Source of the DNA: Acidobacteriota bacterium
Lineage (GTDB): Bacteria; Acidobacteriota; Aminicenantia; UBA2199
Assembly: GCA_025456205.1 (NCBI GenBank)
Contig: JALOLA010000006.1
Coordinates: 1-64,000, forward strand
Reading direction: 5' to 3'
Length of the DNA: 64,000 bases
Both the position numbers and the translations under genes were made by a program. The notes under the pieces were generated by a model that was given only the letters and a program-made list of their open reading frames with translations, ran no database searches and was not told the origin of the DNA. Shown here piece by piece: positions 52,608 through 60,126 of the stretch (positions within the stretch are counted from its first letter, which is position 1; each line of letters begins with the position of its first letter).

Positions 52608-52816
52608 GGTTTCCCCCCGTCTGCGGGCGTTCCGCCTTCGCCCGCCCCGCCTGCCGCCGGGGCCGCCGGCGCTTTTTTACGGCGCCGGCTGATGGCCTCG
52701 TGCAGGATGGACTCGATCTGGCCGTTGACGCTGCGGAAATCGTCGGCCGCCCATCGTTCCAGCTCTTCCCACATCTCGGGGCTGAGCCGCAGCAGGAATG
52801 CTTTTTTGGCGGGCAT
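52604..52816 (-). CDS. Arc-like ribbon-helix-helix DNA-binding protein
   Basis: A 70-residue protein. [20 protein letters not shown] and [17 protein letters not shown] form the strand-helix-helix of Arc/MetJ-type regulators; the tail is a flexible A/G/P run ([14 protein letters not shown]). It starts 14 nt after the SPFH stop and overlaps the microprotein gene (ATGA). Probably a regulator of this operon, as is common for RHH proteins, but its operator is not visible. Confidence 0.83.
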   Translation of the reverse strand: MPAKKAFLLRLSPEMWEELERWAADDFRSVNGQIESILHEAISRRRKKAPAAPAAGGAGEGGTPADGGKP

Positions 52817-52829
52817 GGGCCAGGGACGC

Positions 52830-53726
52830 TTACTTGTACAGCGTGCCGGCGTTGATCACGGGCTGGGCCTCGGCCTCGCCGCACAGGACGACCAGCAGGT
52901 TGCTGACCATGGCGGCCTTGCGCTCCTCGTCCAGGTCGACGACATTCTTGCTCTTCAGGTCGTCCAGCGCCATCTCGACCATGGACACCGCGCCGTGCAC
53001 GATCTTGCGCCGGGCGGCGATGATGGCCTCGGCCTGCTGGCGGCGCAGCATGGCATTGGCGATCTCCGGGGCATAGGCCAGGTGGGTGAGGCGCGTCTCC
53101 TCGACCTGCACGCCGGCTTTCTGCAGCCGTTCCTGGAGTTCCTTTTTCAGGACCAGTGCCACTTCGTCCATGCCGCTGCGCAGCGTCATCTCCTCTTCCT
53201 CCTCGCCGTGGTCATAGGGATAGCAGTTGGCCAGGTGGCGCAGGGCGGCGTCGCTCTGGATCTTGACGTAATGCTCGTAGTGGTCGACGTCAAAGAGGGC
53301 GTGGGCAGTGTCGACCACGCGCCAGACCACCACGGCGGCGATCTCGATGGGGTTGCCGCGCTTGTCATTGACCTTCAGCTTGTCGATCTCGAAGTTGCGG
53401 ATGCGCCGCGACACCGTGTACTTCGCACGCGGCACGGCCAGTGCCAGCGGATTGGTCCAATGGAAGCCGTCATCGTTGATCGTGCCCTTGTACTTGCCGA
53501 AGAGGACCAGCACCTTGGCCTCGTTGGGCTGCAGGGTGAAGTAGCCCGGAGGCAGGATGCCGGCCACCACGACCAGCAGGCCTGTGAGCAGCAATACCTG
53601 GGCGAGCGACCAGTGCACATTGTTCGCTCCCTCGAGGAAAACCATGACAATGGCCAGGATCAGCAGTGCATGGATGGCGGCGACGGCCCAGCCTTTGAAT
53701 GATCGCCCTTGCTTTTCTTTAGTCAT
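52830..53726 (-). CDS. SPFH/Band 7 (slipin-like) membrane protein
   Basis: A 298-residue protein with two N-terminal hydrophobic helices ([16 protein letters not shown] and [16 protein letters not shown]). An SPFH domain follows ([28 protein letters not shown]-type [14 protein letters not shown]) and then a helical region with [20 protein letters not shown] and [19 protein letters not shown]. Such proteins build membrane microdomain scaffolds. It is first in the operon and has a consensus promoter and AGGAGG SD. Confidence 0.93.
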   Translation of the reverse strand: MTKEKQGRSFKGWAVAAIHALLILAIVMVFLEGANNVHWSLAQVLLLTGLLVVVAGILPPGYFTLQPNEAKVLVLFGKYKGTINDDGFHWTNPLALAVPRAKYTVSRRIRNFEIDKLKVNDKRGNPIEIAAVVVWRVVDTAHALFDVDHYEHYVKIQSDAALRHLANCYPYDHGEEEEEMTLRSGMDEVALVLKKELQERLQKAGVQVEETRLTHLAYAPEIANAMLRRQQAEAIIAARRKIVHGAVSMVEMALDDLKSKNVVDLDEERKAAMVSNLLVVLCGEAEAQPVINAGTLYK

Positions 53727-53761
53727 TCGAACCTCCTAATTGCTATCGAAATGATATCAAA

Positions 53762-53790
53762 AATATAGCATCACTTTTTGCCGCTGTCAA
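53762..53790 (-). promoter_or_regulatory. Promoter of the SPFH operon
   Basis: On the minus strand consensus TTGACA (53790-53785), 17-bp spacer, TATATT (53767-53762). The leader to ATG 53726 is about 30 nt. Confidence 0.8.
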
Positions 53791-53959
53791 CAAAAAAATT
53801 TTCTTTTGAGATCAAACTTGTTATCTGTATAACATTTACCCGGGAATGTCTTTCGCTGTCTTCTAAAAAAAAGTGGTTTTCCCGGTTGTTTTACTATAAT
53901 TGATGGCATTTTCCCCGATATTCCAGATCGCCGTGCAGCGTCCGCGCAGCAAGCTGTGA

Positions 53960-53976
53960 TTGGCATGGGGTTTGCT
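53960..53976 (+). promoter_or_regulatory. Sigma-54 (-24/-12) promoter upstream of the PilZ gene
   Basis: TTGGCATGGGGTTTGCT, GG and GC 12 bases apart, close to the full TTGGCACG-N4-TTGCT consensus. Predicted start near 53987. A separate TATAAT (53895-53900) lies further upstream without a good -35. Confidence 0.7.
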
Positions 53977-54020
53977 ATTGCTTTTTTGTAGGCGTGCGTC
54001 TAAATTGTTGACAGGTGGCC

Positions 54021-54374
54021 ATGAAAAAGCGCAAGGAAGCCAGGATCCAAAAGAGCTTGCTGGTCGAGATCAGCAGGAAGGGACTCGAGCAGATGGGCGT
54101 CACGCTGAACATCTCCCGCCGCGGCATGTGCATCGCCACGACCGGGGTCGTCCGCAAGAGCAGCCGGCTGCAGATCCTCCTGGCGGCAGCCGACGACATC
54201 TATGCCGTCACCGGCCTGGTGGTGTGGAAAAAAAAGAAGCAGAACCCCCAGGGCGAGGAAGCCCCGGTCGGCCTGGGCATCCAGATCGAAAAAGCGCCCC
54301 GGGCCTACTTGAAATATCTTAATGCCGCCGGGGGCGGCTCCCCGCCCTCCGCGAAAGGCCGGAATCGCAGCTGA
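54021..54374 (+). CDS. PilZ domain protein
   Basis: A single PilZ domain of 117 residues, a cytoplasmic c-di-GMP receptor. Both binding motifs are visible: RKEAR (RxxxR) at the N-terminus and NISRRG ((D/N)xSxxG) about 30 residues later, then YAVTGLVVWKKKK and VGLGIQIE. It is not fused to another domain. ATG 54021 is just after AGGTGG; GTG 54015 is the track start. Sigma-54-type promoter links it to the pseudopilins. Confidence 0.85.
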   Translation: MKKRKEARIQKSLLVEISRKGLEQMGVTLNISRRGMCIATTGVVRKSSRLQILLAAADDIYAVTGLVVWKKKKQNPQGEEAPVGLGIQIEKAPRAYLKYLNAAGGGSPPSAKGRNRS

Positions 54375-54396
54375 GCATCCCGGGATCTCCCTTTCC

Positions 54397-54425
54397 TTTA
54401 CAATAAAGAGGTTTTGATATAAAAT
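54397..54425 (+). promoter_or_regulatory. Promoter of the CBS/CysK-like gene
   Basis: TTTACA (54397-54402), 17-bp spacer, TAAAAT (54420-54425); an overlapping TATAAA gives a 15-bp spacer. The ATG at 54470 follows GAGG. Confidence 0.65.
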
Positions 54426-54469
54426 CTGGGTTCCGAAGTTCGTTTTCTCCGCCATCCCGAGGAAAAAAG

Positions 54470-55450
54470 ATGAACGATAAAAAGCGCTACGATAGCCTTG
54501 TAGATGTCATCGGCAATACCCCGATGGTGCGGCTGAACCACGTGGCCGACGATATTCCCGGAGAAGTGTTCGCCAAGCTGGAATTCCTGAATCCCATGGG
54601 CAGCTGCAAGGACCGCATTGCCCGCTATATGATCGAAAAGGCGGAGAAAGAGGGAAAGATCAGGAAGGGCGACCTGATCATCGAGAATTCCTCGGGCAAT
54701 ACCGCCATGGGCCTGGCCCTGATCGCCATCCAGAAAGGCTATCGCCTGAAGGTCGTGGTCCGCGACCGCATCAGCCGCGAGAAGCTCGACCAGCTGAAGG
54801 CCCTCGGCGTCGAGATCCACATGGTGGACGCCTCCCTGCCGCCGGAGCATCCCGACAGCTACAACAACATCACGCCGCGGCTGGCCCGGGAGACGCCCAA
54901 CTGCTTTTTTCCCGACCAGCACAACAACCGCGATAACAATGAGGCCCATTACCTGGGCACCGGCCCCGAGATCTGGGAGCAAATGGAGGGGCGCATCGAC
55001 TATTTCGTGGCCGGCATCGGCACCGGCGGCACCATCGGCGGCACCGCCCGCTTCCTGAAGGAGAAGGATCCCGCCATCCAGGTGGTGGCCGTGGATCCCG
55101 TGGGCTCGGTTTTTTATGAATATTTCCGCTCCAAGAAAATGGTCAGGCCCGGGCCGTACCTGCTCGAGGGATTGGGCGACGAGTTCCTGATCCGCTGCGC
55201 CGATTTCAGCGTCATCGACGACATGTTCCAGGTGACCGATCGCGAGGCGTTCCACACGGCCAGGGAGCTGGCGCTGCGCGAGGGCATCCTGGCCGGCGGC
55301 TCGAGCGGCGCCGCCCTGTGGGCGGTGCGCCAGCTGGCCAGGAAGGTCCGCCGCCCGGCGCGGTTCGTCACCGTATTCCCCGACGGCGCTTCCCGCTACC
55401 TGAGCACGATCTACAACGACGACTGGCTCGATGAAAAGGGCCTGAAATAA
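54470..55450 (+). CDS. Cystathionine beta-synthase/cysteine synthase-family PLP enzyme
   Basis: A 326-residue fold-type II PLP enzyme: the lysine in NPMGSCKDR, the phosphate-binding GIGTGGTIGGT, and GILAGGSSGAALWA near the end. The C-terminal EGLGDEFLIRCADFSVIDDM is closer to CBS than to CysK. The usual SGNTG loop is ENSSGNTAMG. No CBS-domain tandem is attached. It likely makes cysteine or cystathionine; the acceptor (serine, O-acetyl- or O-phosphoserine) cannot be read. Own promoter; a terminator follows. Confidence 0.87.
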   Translation: MNDKKRYDSLVDVIGNTPMVRLNHVADDIPGEVFAKLEFLNPMGSCKDRIARYMIEKAEKEGKIRKGDLIIENSSGNTAMGLALIAIQKGYRLKVVVRDRISREKLDQLKALGVEIHMVDASLPPEHPDSYNNITPRLARETPNCFFPDQHNNRDNNEAHYLGTGPEIWEQMEGRIDYFVAGIGTGGTIGGTARFLKEKDPAIQVVAVDPVGSVFYEYFRSKKMVRPGPYLLEGLGDEFLIRCADFSVIDDMFQVTDREAFHTARELALREGILAGGSSGAALWAVRQLARKVRRPARFVTVFPDGASRYLSTIYNDDWLDEKGLK

Positions 55451-55484
55451 ATAAAAACGCCGTTTCTTCCCCGTTTCCGCTCCT

Positions 55485-55510
55485 TTCTGCAAGGTCGCAG
55501 AACTTTTTTT
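55485..55510 (+). terminator. Rho-independent terminator after the CBS/CysK-like gene
   Basis: TTCTGC/GCAGAA stem around AAGGTC, then C and seven Ts. Confidence 0.8.
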
Positions 55511-55551
55511 GTTTTTCCTGCGTAATTAAGGCATACCGCTGGAGGCGTCCG

Positions 55552-57105
55552 ATGAAAAAAACAGTCGCGATCAGTATGATGCTCCTTGTTCTGGGCCTGA
55601 CCGGCCTGGCCCAGGACCCGCCGACACGTTCCCTGACCCTGGCCGACGTGATCGAGCAGACCCTGAAGAACAACCTCGACCTGCAGATAGAGATGTCCAA
55701 TCCCGAGATCGCCCGGGCGCTCAAGAACAAGAGCCAGTCGATCTTCATTCCCACCCTTTCCGTCAATTACAACCGCACGTCGACTTCCACTCCTAGTTCC
55801 AGCATCTTCACCGGAGCCGACATCGAAAAGGCCGACGCCGGCTCGCTGAATTTCACGCTGTCGCAGCGGCTGCTGCTCGGCGGCAACCTGGACATCACCC
55901 TGGACAACTCCCGCAGCTCGACCAACTCGCGCTTCACGCAGATCAACCCGCGCTACAATTCCCAGATGCGCTTCAACCTCACCCAGCCGCTGCTGAAGGA
56001 TTTCGGCCTCACGGCCACCAAGAGGAACATCTACCTCGCCCGCAACAACCAGGGCCGGTCGATCTTCGCCCTGAAGCAGCAGGTGATCGACCTGATCTAC
56101 CAGACCGAGGAGGCGTATTGGAACCTCGTCTACTCGCACCAGAACATGGCCGTCAAGGAGAAATCGCTGCAGCTGGCCAAGGACCTGCTGAAGCAGAACG
56201 AGATCCAGGTCAAGGTCGGCGTCTCGGCACCGATGGACATCCTCACCGCCCAGGCCGAGGTGGCAGCCCGCGAAAGCGAGACGCTGCAGGCGCGCAGCCA
56301 GATCCAGACCTATGAGGAGAACCTGCGCCGCATCCTGAACATCAGCCAAATGCCCGAGGCCATCGTGCCCCAGGACCAGCCGCTGTTCAACCCGGTCCAG
56401 GCGGACCTGAACGACTTCCTGCAGACCGCCCTGGAAAAACGCCCCGATATCGAACAGGTGCGCCTCGACCTGAAGAGCAAGAACATCGACGTCCGCTACT
56501 ACCGCAACCAGCTGCTTCCCGACCTGCAGCTCACCGCCTCCTATTATACCAAGGGCCTGAGCGGCACGCCGCAGGACGTGGACATCATCCTCATTGCCGA
56601 CGGCGGCAACGGGGCCGGCGCCATCGGTGGCAACCTCAGCGATGCCCTGCGCGACGTGCTGAAGAGCCTCTACAAGAACTACGCCATCGGCCTGCAGCTG
56701 TCCATCCCGGTGGTCAACACCTCCGGGCGCGCCGACCTGGTGCAGGCGCGGCTCAACCTCGAGCAGTCGATGCTGACGCTGAAGAAGACCGAGAGCACGA
56801 TCTATTCCGAGGTCAAGCAGATCATCATGGACCTGGAGACCAACGCCAAGATCGTCGAAGCCAACCGCATCTCCCGCGAGCTGGCCGACCAGAAGCTGGC
56901 CGCCGAGCAGAAAAAGCTGTCGGTCGGGCTCTCGACCAACTACCTGGTCCTGCAGTACCAGCGGGACTTCGCCAACGCCCAGATCGCCGAGCTGAAGTCG
57001 CTGATCGACTACAACCTGGCCCTTTCGCGAGTCGACAGGGTGCTGGGCACGACCCTGGAGAAGCACCACCTCGAATTCGCCGATTTCCTGGCGGGCAATA
57101 AATAA
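55552..57105 (+). CDS. TolC-family outer-membrane efflux protein
   Basis: A 517-residue protein with signal peptide (KTVAISMMLLVLGLTGLAQ). Two outer-membrane-efflux repeats: LADVIEQTLKNNLDLQIEMS with the long helix pair around YWNLVYSHQNMAVKEKSLQL, and later SIPVVNTSGRADLVQARLNL. Trimers would form a channel across the outer membrane for an RND or ABC pump, which is not encoded here. Weak promoter signals. SD GGAGG. Confidence 0.9.
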   Translation: MKKTVAISMMLLVLGLTGLAQDPPTRSLTLADVIEQTLKNNLDLQIEMSNPEIARALKNKSQSIFIPTLSVNYNRTSTSTPSSSIFTGADIEKADAGSLNFTLSQRLLLGGNLDITLDNSRSSTNSRFTQINPRYNSQMRFNLTQPLLKDFGLTATKRNIYLARNNQGRSIFALKQQVIDLIYQTEEAYWNLVYSHQNMAVKEKSLQLAKDLLKQNEIQVKVGVSAPMDILTAQAEVAARESETLQARSQIQTYEENLRRILNISQMPEAIVPQDQPLFNPVQADLNDFLQTALEKRPDIEQVRLDLKSKNIDVRYYRNQLLPDLQLTASYYTKGLSGTPQDVDIILIADGGNGAGAIGGNLSDALRDVLKSLYKNYAIGLQLSIPVVNTSGRADLVQARLNLEQSMLTLKKTESTIYSEVKQIIMDLETNAKIVEANRISRELADQKLAAEQKKLSVGLSTNYLVLQYQRDFANAQIAELKSLIDYNLALSRVDRVLGTTLEKHHLEFADFLAGNK

Positions 57106-57128
57106 ATAGGGCCAATTTCCTCCCCTTG

Positions 57129-57157
57129 TTTACAAGGGTATTCTTTTCTGGTAAAAT
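57129..57157 (+). promoter_or_regulatory. Promoter of rpsO-pnp
   Basis: TTTACA (57129-57134), 17-bp spacer, TAAAAT (57152-57157). Predicted start near 57164, giving a ~28-nt leader with AGGAGG. Confidence 0.75.
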
Positions 57158-57191
57158 ATGTTCTAATCTCGCACAATAACAGGAGGAAATT

Positions 57192-57461
57192 GTGAGCATC
57201 ACCAAGGAAACCAAGCAGAACTTGATCGGCCGGTTTCAGATAAATGACAAGGACACGGGTTCGTCCGAAGTTCAGATATCGATTTTGACCGAAAGGATCC
57301 GCAGCCTGACCGAGCATTTCAAGACGCACCAGAAGGACAACCATTCGCGCAAGGGCCTGCTGACCATGGTCTCGACGCGCAAGAAGCTGTTGAATTACCT
57401 GCGCAAGACCGACTATGACAAATATCTGAAGATCATCCAGGAACTGGAACTCAGGAAGTAA
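57192..57461 (+). CDS. rpsO: 30S ribosomal protein S15
   Basis: 89 residues, the standard S15 length: [20 protein letters not shown] and [20 protein letters not shown], ending [12 protein letters not shown]. It starts with GTG 57192 after AGGAGG. Followed by pnp after 19 nt, the widely conserved rpsO-pnp order, where PNPase and RNase III processing sets mRNA stability. Confidence 0.97.
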   Translation: MSITKETKQNLIGRFQINDKDTGSSEVQISILTERIRSLTEHFKTHQKDNHSRKGLLTMVSTRKKLLNYLRKTDYDKYLKIIQELELRK

Positions 57462-57480
57462 TTTTTCTCAGGAGACATAC

Positions 57481-59562
57481 ATGCAAAAATCAATCCAGAT
57501 CGCAATAGAGGGTTCTACCCTTAAAATCGACATCCACCGCTGGGCCCGCCAGTCCAACGGCTCGGCCCTGCTCACCTACAAGGACAACATGATCCTGGTC
57601 ACCGCCAACATGCGGGACGAGGCGAAAGAGGGGCAGGATTTCCTGCCGCTCATGGTCGATTTCCGCGAGAACACGTACTCTGCCGGCAAGATCCCCGGCG
57701 GTTTCTTCAAGCGCGAGGGCAAGCCCTCTGAAAAGGAAGTGCTGCTCTCCCGCCTGATCGACCGTCCCATCCGCCCCCTGTTCCCCGAGAACTACCACCA
57801 CGACACCCAGGTGATCGCCATGCTGCTCTCGGCTGACTTCAGCATCGATTACGACGCCATGGGCATCATCGGCGCCTCCGCCGCCCTGCTCTCCTCGACC
57901 ATCCCCTTCACCACCCCGCTGGCCGCCGTCAAGATCGGCTGGAAGGCCGGGCAGTATGTCATCAATCCCGGCCTGGACATGCGCAAGGAACTGGACATGA
58001 TCCTGCTGGTGGCCGGCACGGAGAGCGAGGTGGTCATGCTCGAGGCCGGCGGCAACGAGTTCTCCGACCAGGTGTTCCTGGAAGGGCTGCGCCGGGCCAA
58101 GGAAGTGATCTCCGCCATCTGCCAGGCGCAGAAGGAGCTGATCAATCCCGATAAAATGGCCCTCACTCCCAAGCCGGAGACGGCCGCCCTGGCCGCCGAT
58201 ATCCGCGGGAGATTCTCCGCCCAGATCCGCGACGCCATCTTCACCCAGGACCGCGTGCTGCGCCGCCTCAAGATCAAGGCCATCATGGAGGAGATCCAGC
58301 AGGGCAAGGACGACCCGGCGGAGATCAGCCGCATCAAGGGCGCCTTCGAGGCCGTCGAAGCCCAGGTCTTTCGCGAGACGCTCCTGAAGGAAAAGCGGCG
58401 CACCGACAACCGCTCCTACACCGAGATCCGCCCGATCTCCATCGAGCTGGGCATCCTGCCGCGCGTCCACGGCTCGGCTGTCTTCACCCGCGGCGAGACC
58501 CAGTCGCTTTCGACCGTCACCCTGGGCTCCGAGGACGATGCCCAGCGCCTGGACCTTCTCAGCGGCGAGGATTTCAAGAAGAAGTTCCTCCTGCACTATA
58601 ACTTCCCGCCCTTTTCGGTGGGCGAGGTCAGCTTCCTCAGGGGAGCGGGCCGCCGCGAGATCGGGCATGGCAACCTGGCCGAGAAGGCCCTGAAGCAGAT
58701 CATCCCGGACAATGAAGCGTTCCCCTACACCATCCGCGTGGTCTCCGACATCCTGGAATCGAACGGTTCCTCCTCCATGGCCACGGTCTGCGGCGGCACG
58801 CTGGCCCTGATGAACGCCGGCGTGCCCATCAAGGCGCCGGTGGCCGGCATCGCCATGGGCCTGGTCAAGGAGGGCAACGAATTCGCCGTCCTGACCGACA
58901 TCGCCGGCTACGAGGACCATTTCGGCGACATGGACTTCAAGGTCGCGGGCACCGAAAAGGGCATCACCGCCATCCAGCTGGACATCAAGATCGGCGGCCT
59001 GACCGACGAGGTCATCCGCCGCACCATCGAGGACGCCCGCGCCGCCTACCTGGCCATCCTGGCCAAGATGAAGCAGGCCATTCCCGCGCCGTCGACAAAG
59101 CTGTCCGAGTACGCCCCGGTGATCCTGACCATGATGATCAACGTCGACAAGATCCGCGACCTGATCGGCCCGGGCGGCAAGACCATCAAGGAGCTCGTGG
59201 CCACCTTCAACGCCAAGATCAACGTCGAGGACGATGGCAAGGTCTCCATCGCCGCCGCCAACCGCGAGCTGGGGGAGAGGGTGATGGCCCGCATCGAGGA
59301 GCTGACCGGCTCTCCCGAGGTCGACAAGGTCTACAACGGCAAGATCAACCGCATCGAGGATTACGGCCTGTTCGTGGAGATCATGCCCGGCGTCACCGGG
59401 CTGCTGCACGTTTCCGAGGTCTCCCAGCGCCGCATCCGCGATGTCCGCCAGGAATACAAGCTGGGCGACATGATCGAGGTCAAAGTGATGTCCCTGGACC
59501 GCGACGGCAAGATGAAGCTGAGCCACAAGGTCCTGGAGAACAGCTCGCGCAGCGGGGAATGA
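57481..59562 (+). CDS. pnp: Polynucleotide phosphorylase
   Basis: 3'-5' phosphorolytic exoribonuclease of the degradosome. The 693-residue protein has two RNase PH-like domains (VDFRENTYSAGKIPGGFFKR, then RTDNRSYTEIRPISIELGIL and GTLALMNAGVPIKAPVAGIA), a helical linker, a KH domain (IRDLIGPGGKTIKELV) and an S1 domain (YGLFVEIMPGVTGLLHVSEV). All parts are complete. It is in the rpsO operon and is followed by a pseudopilin gene after 40 nt. Confidence 0.97.
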   Translation: MQKSIQIAIEGSTLKIDIHRWARQSNGSALLTYKDNMILVTANMRDEAKEGQDFLPLMVDFRENTYSAGKIPGGFFKREGKPSEKEVLLSRLIDRPIRPLFPENYHHDTQVIAMLLSADFSIDYDAMGIIGASAALLSSTIPFTTPLAAVKIGWKAGQYVINPGLDMRKELDMILLVAGTESEVVMLEAGGNEFSDQVFLEGLRRAKEVISAICQAQKELINPDKMALTPKPETAALAADIRGRFSAQIRDAIFTQDRVLRRLKIKAIMEEIQQGKDDPAEISRIKGAFEAVEAQVFRETLLKEKRRTDNRSYTEIRPISIELGILPRVHGSAVFTRGETQSLSTVTLGSEDDAQRLDLLSGEDFKKKFLLHYNFPPFSVGEVSFLRGAGRREIGHGNLAEKALKQIIPDNEAFPYTIRVVSDILESNGSSSMATVCGGTLALMNAGVPIKAPVAGIAMGLVKEGNEFAVLTDIAGYEDHFGDMDFKVAGTEKGITAIQLDIKIGGLTDEVIRRTIEDARAAYLAILAKMKQAIPAPSTKLSEYAPVILTMMINVDKIRDLIGPGGKTIKELVATFNAKINVEDDGKVSIAAANRELGERVMARIEELTGSPEVDKVYNGKINRIEDYGLFVEIMPGVTGLLHVSEVSQRRIRDVRQEYKLGDMIEVKVMSLDRDGKMKLSHKVLENSSRSGE

Positions 59563-59602
59563 GCAGAGGGGCGGTCCACCCGCCCGCTCGGGAGGCGTGA
59601 CC

Positions 59603-60112
59603 ATGCAAGCTAGCCGCCGGGCCGCAGCGGGCGCCGTCCCGCCGCTTCGTGCCGGCGGGAAGCGCGGCTTCACCCTGATCGAGGTCATCACCGTCACCGT
59701 CATCATCGGCGTCCTGGCCGCGGCCGCCCTGCCCCTGGCCCACAACGCCTTCCAGCGCGAGAAAGAGATCGAGCTGCGCCGCGCCCTGCGCCTGCTGCGC
59801 ACCGCCATCGACGACTACAAGAAGTTCGTCGAGGACTTCAAGCTCGAGGTGGACGAGGACACCTACGGTTACCCCGAGAAGCTGGACATCCTGGTCAAGG
59901 GCGTCGAGTACAAGGACAAGAAGGGCAAGACCCGCATCATGAAGTTCCTGCGCCGCATCCCGGTCGACCCGTTCAGCGGCTCCGGCGAATGGGGCCTGCG
60001 CTCCTACCAGGACAAGCTCGGCTCGCGCCGCTGGGGCGGGCAGAACGTCTGGGACGTCTACTGCGATTCCGACAAGAAGGCGCTCGACGGCACCGACTTC
60101 CGCGACTGGTGA
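59603..60112 (+). CDS. GspG-type pseudopilin
   Basis: A 169-residue prepilin. The leader is long and basic (MQASRRAAAGAVPPLRAGGK RG-type) with cleavage before FTLIEVITVTVIIGVLAAAA. The globular part has IPVDPFSGSGEWGLRSYQD, WGGQNVWDVYCDSDKKALDG, the pattern of GspG-like proteins. Less similar to the two 34-38 kb pseudopilins, which lack this tail. Start ATG 59603 after GGAGGCG. Possibly part of the type II or T4P machinery encoded elsewhere. Co-transcribed with pnp. Confidence 0.88.
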   Translation: MQASRRAAAGAVPPLRAGGKRGFTLIEVITVTVIIGVLAAAALPLAHNAFQREKEIELRRALRLLRTAIDDYKKFVEDFKLEVDEDTYGYPEKLDILVKGVEYKDKKGKTRIMKFLRRIPVDPFSGSGEWGLRSYQDKLGSRRWGGQNVWDVYCDSDKKALDGTDFRDW

Positions 60113-60126
60113 GCGGCGCCGGGGTG

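Noticed and set aside
53960-54322. 120-residue ORF overlapping the PilZ gene
   Set aside because: Other-frame shadow of the PilZ gene; it begins inside the sigma-54 site and has no domain.
57490-59808. 772-residue minus-strand ORF opposite pnp
   Set aside because: Shadow frame from GC-rich codon bias; composition is G/A/D/H/V-rich and it runs exactly opposite a complete pnp.
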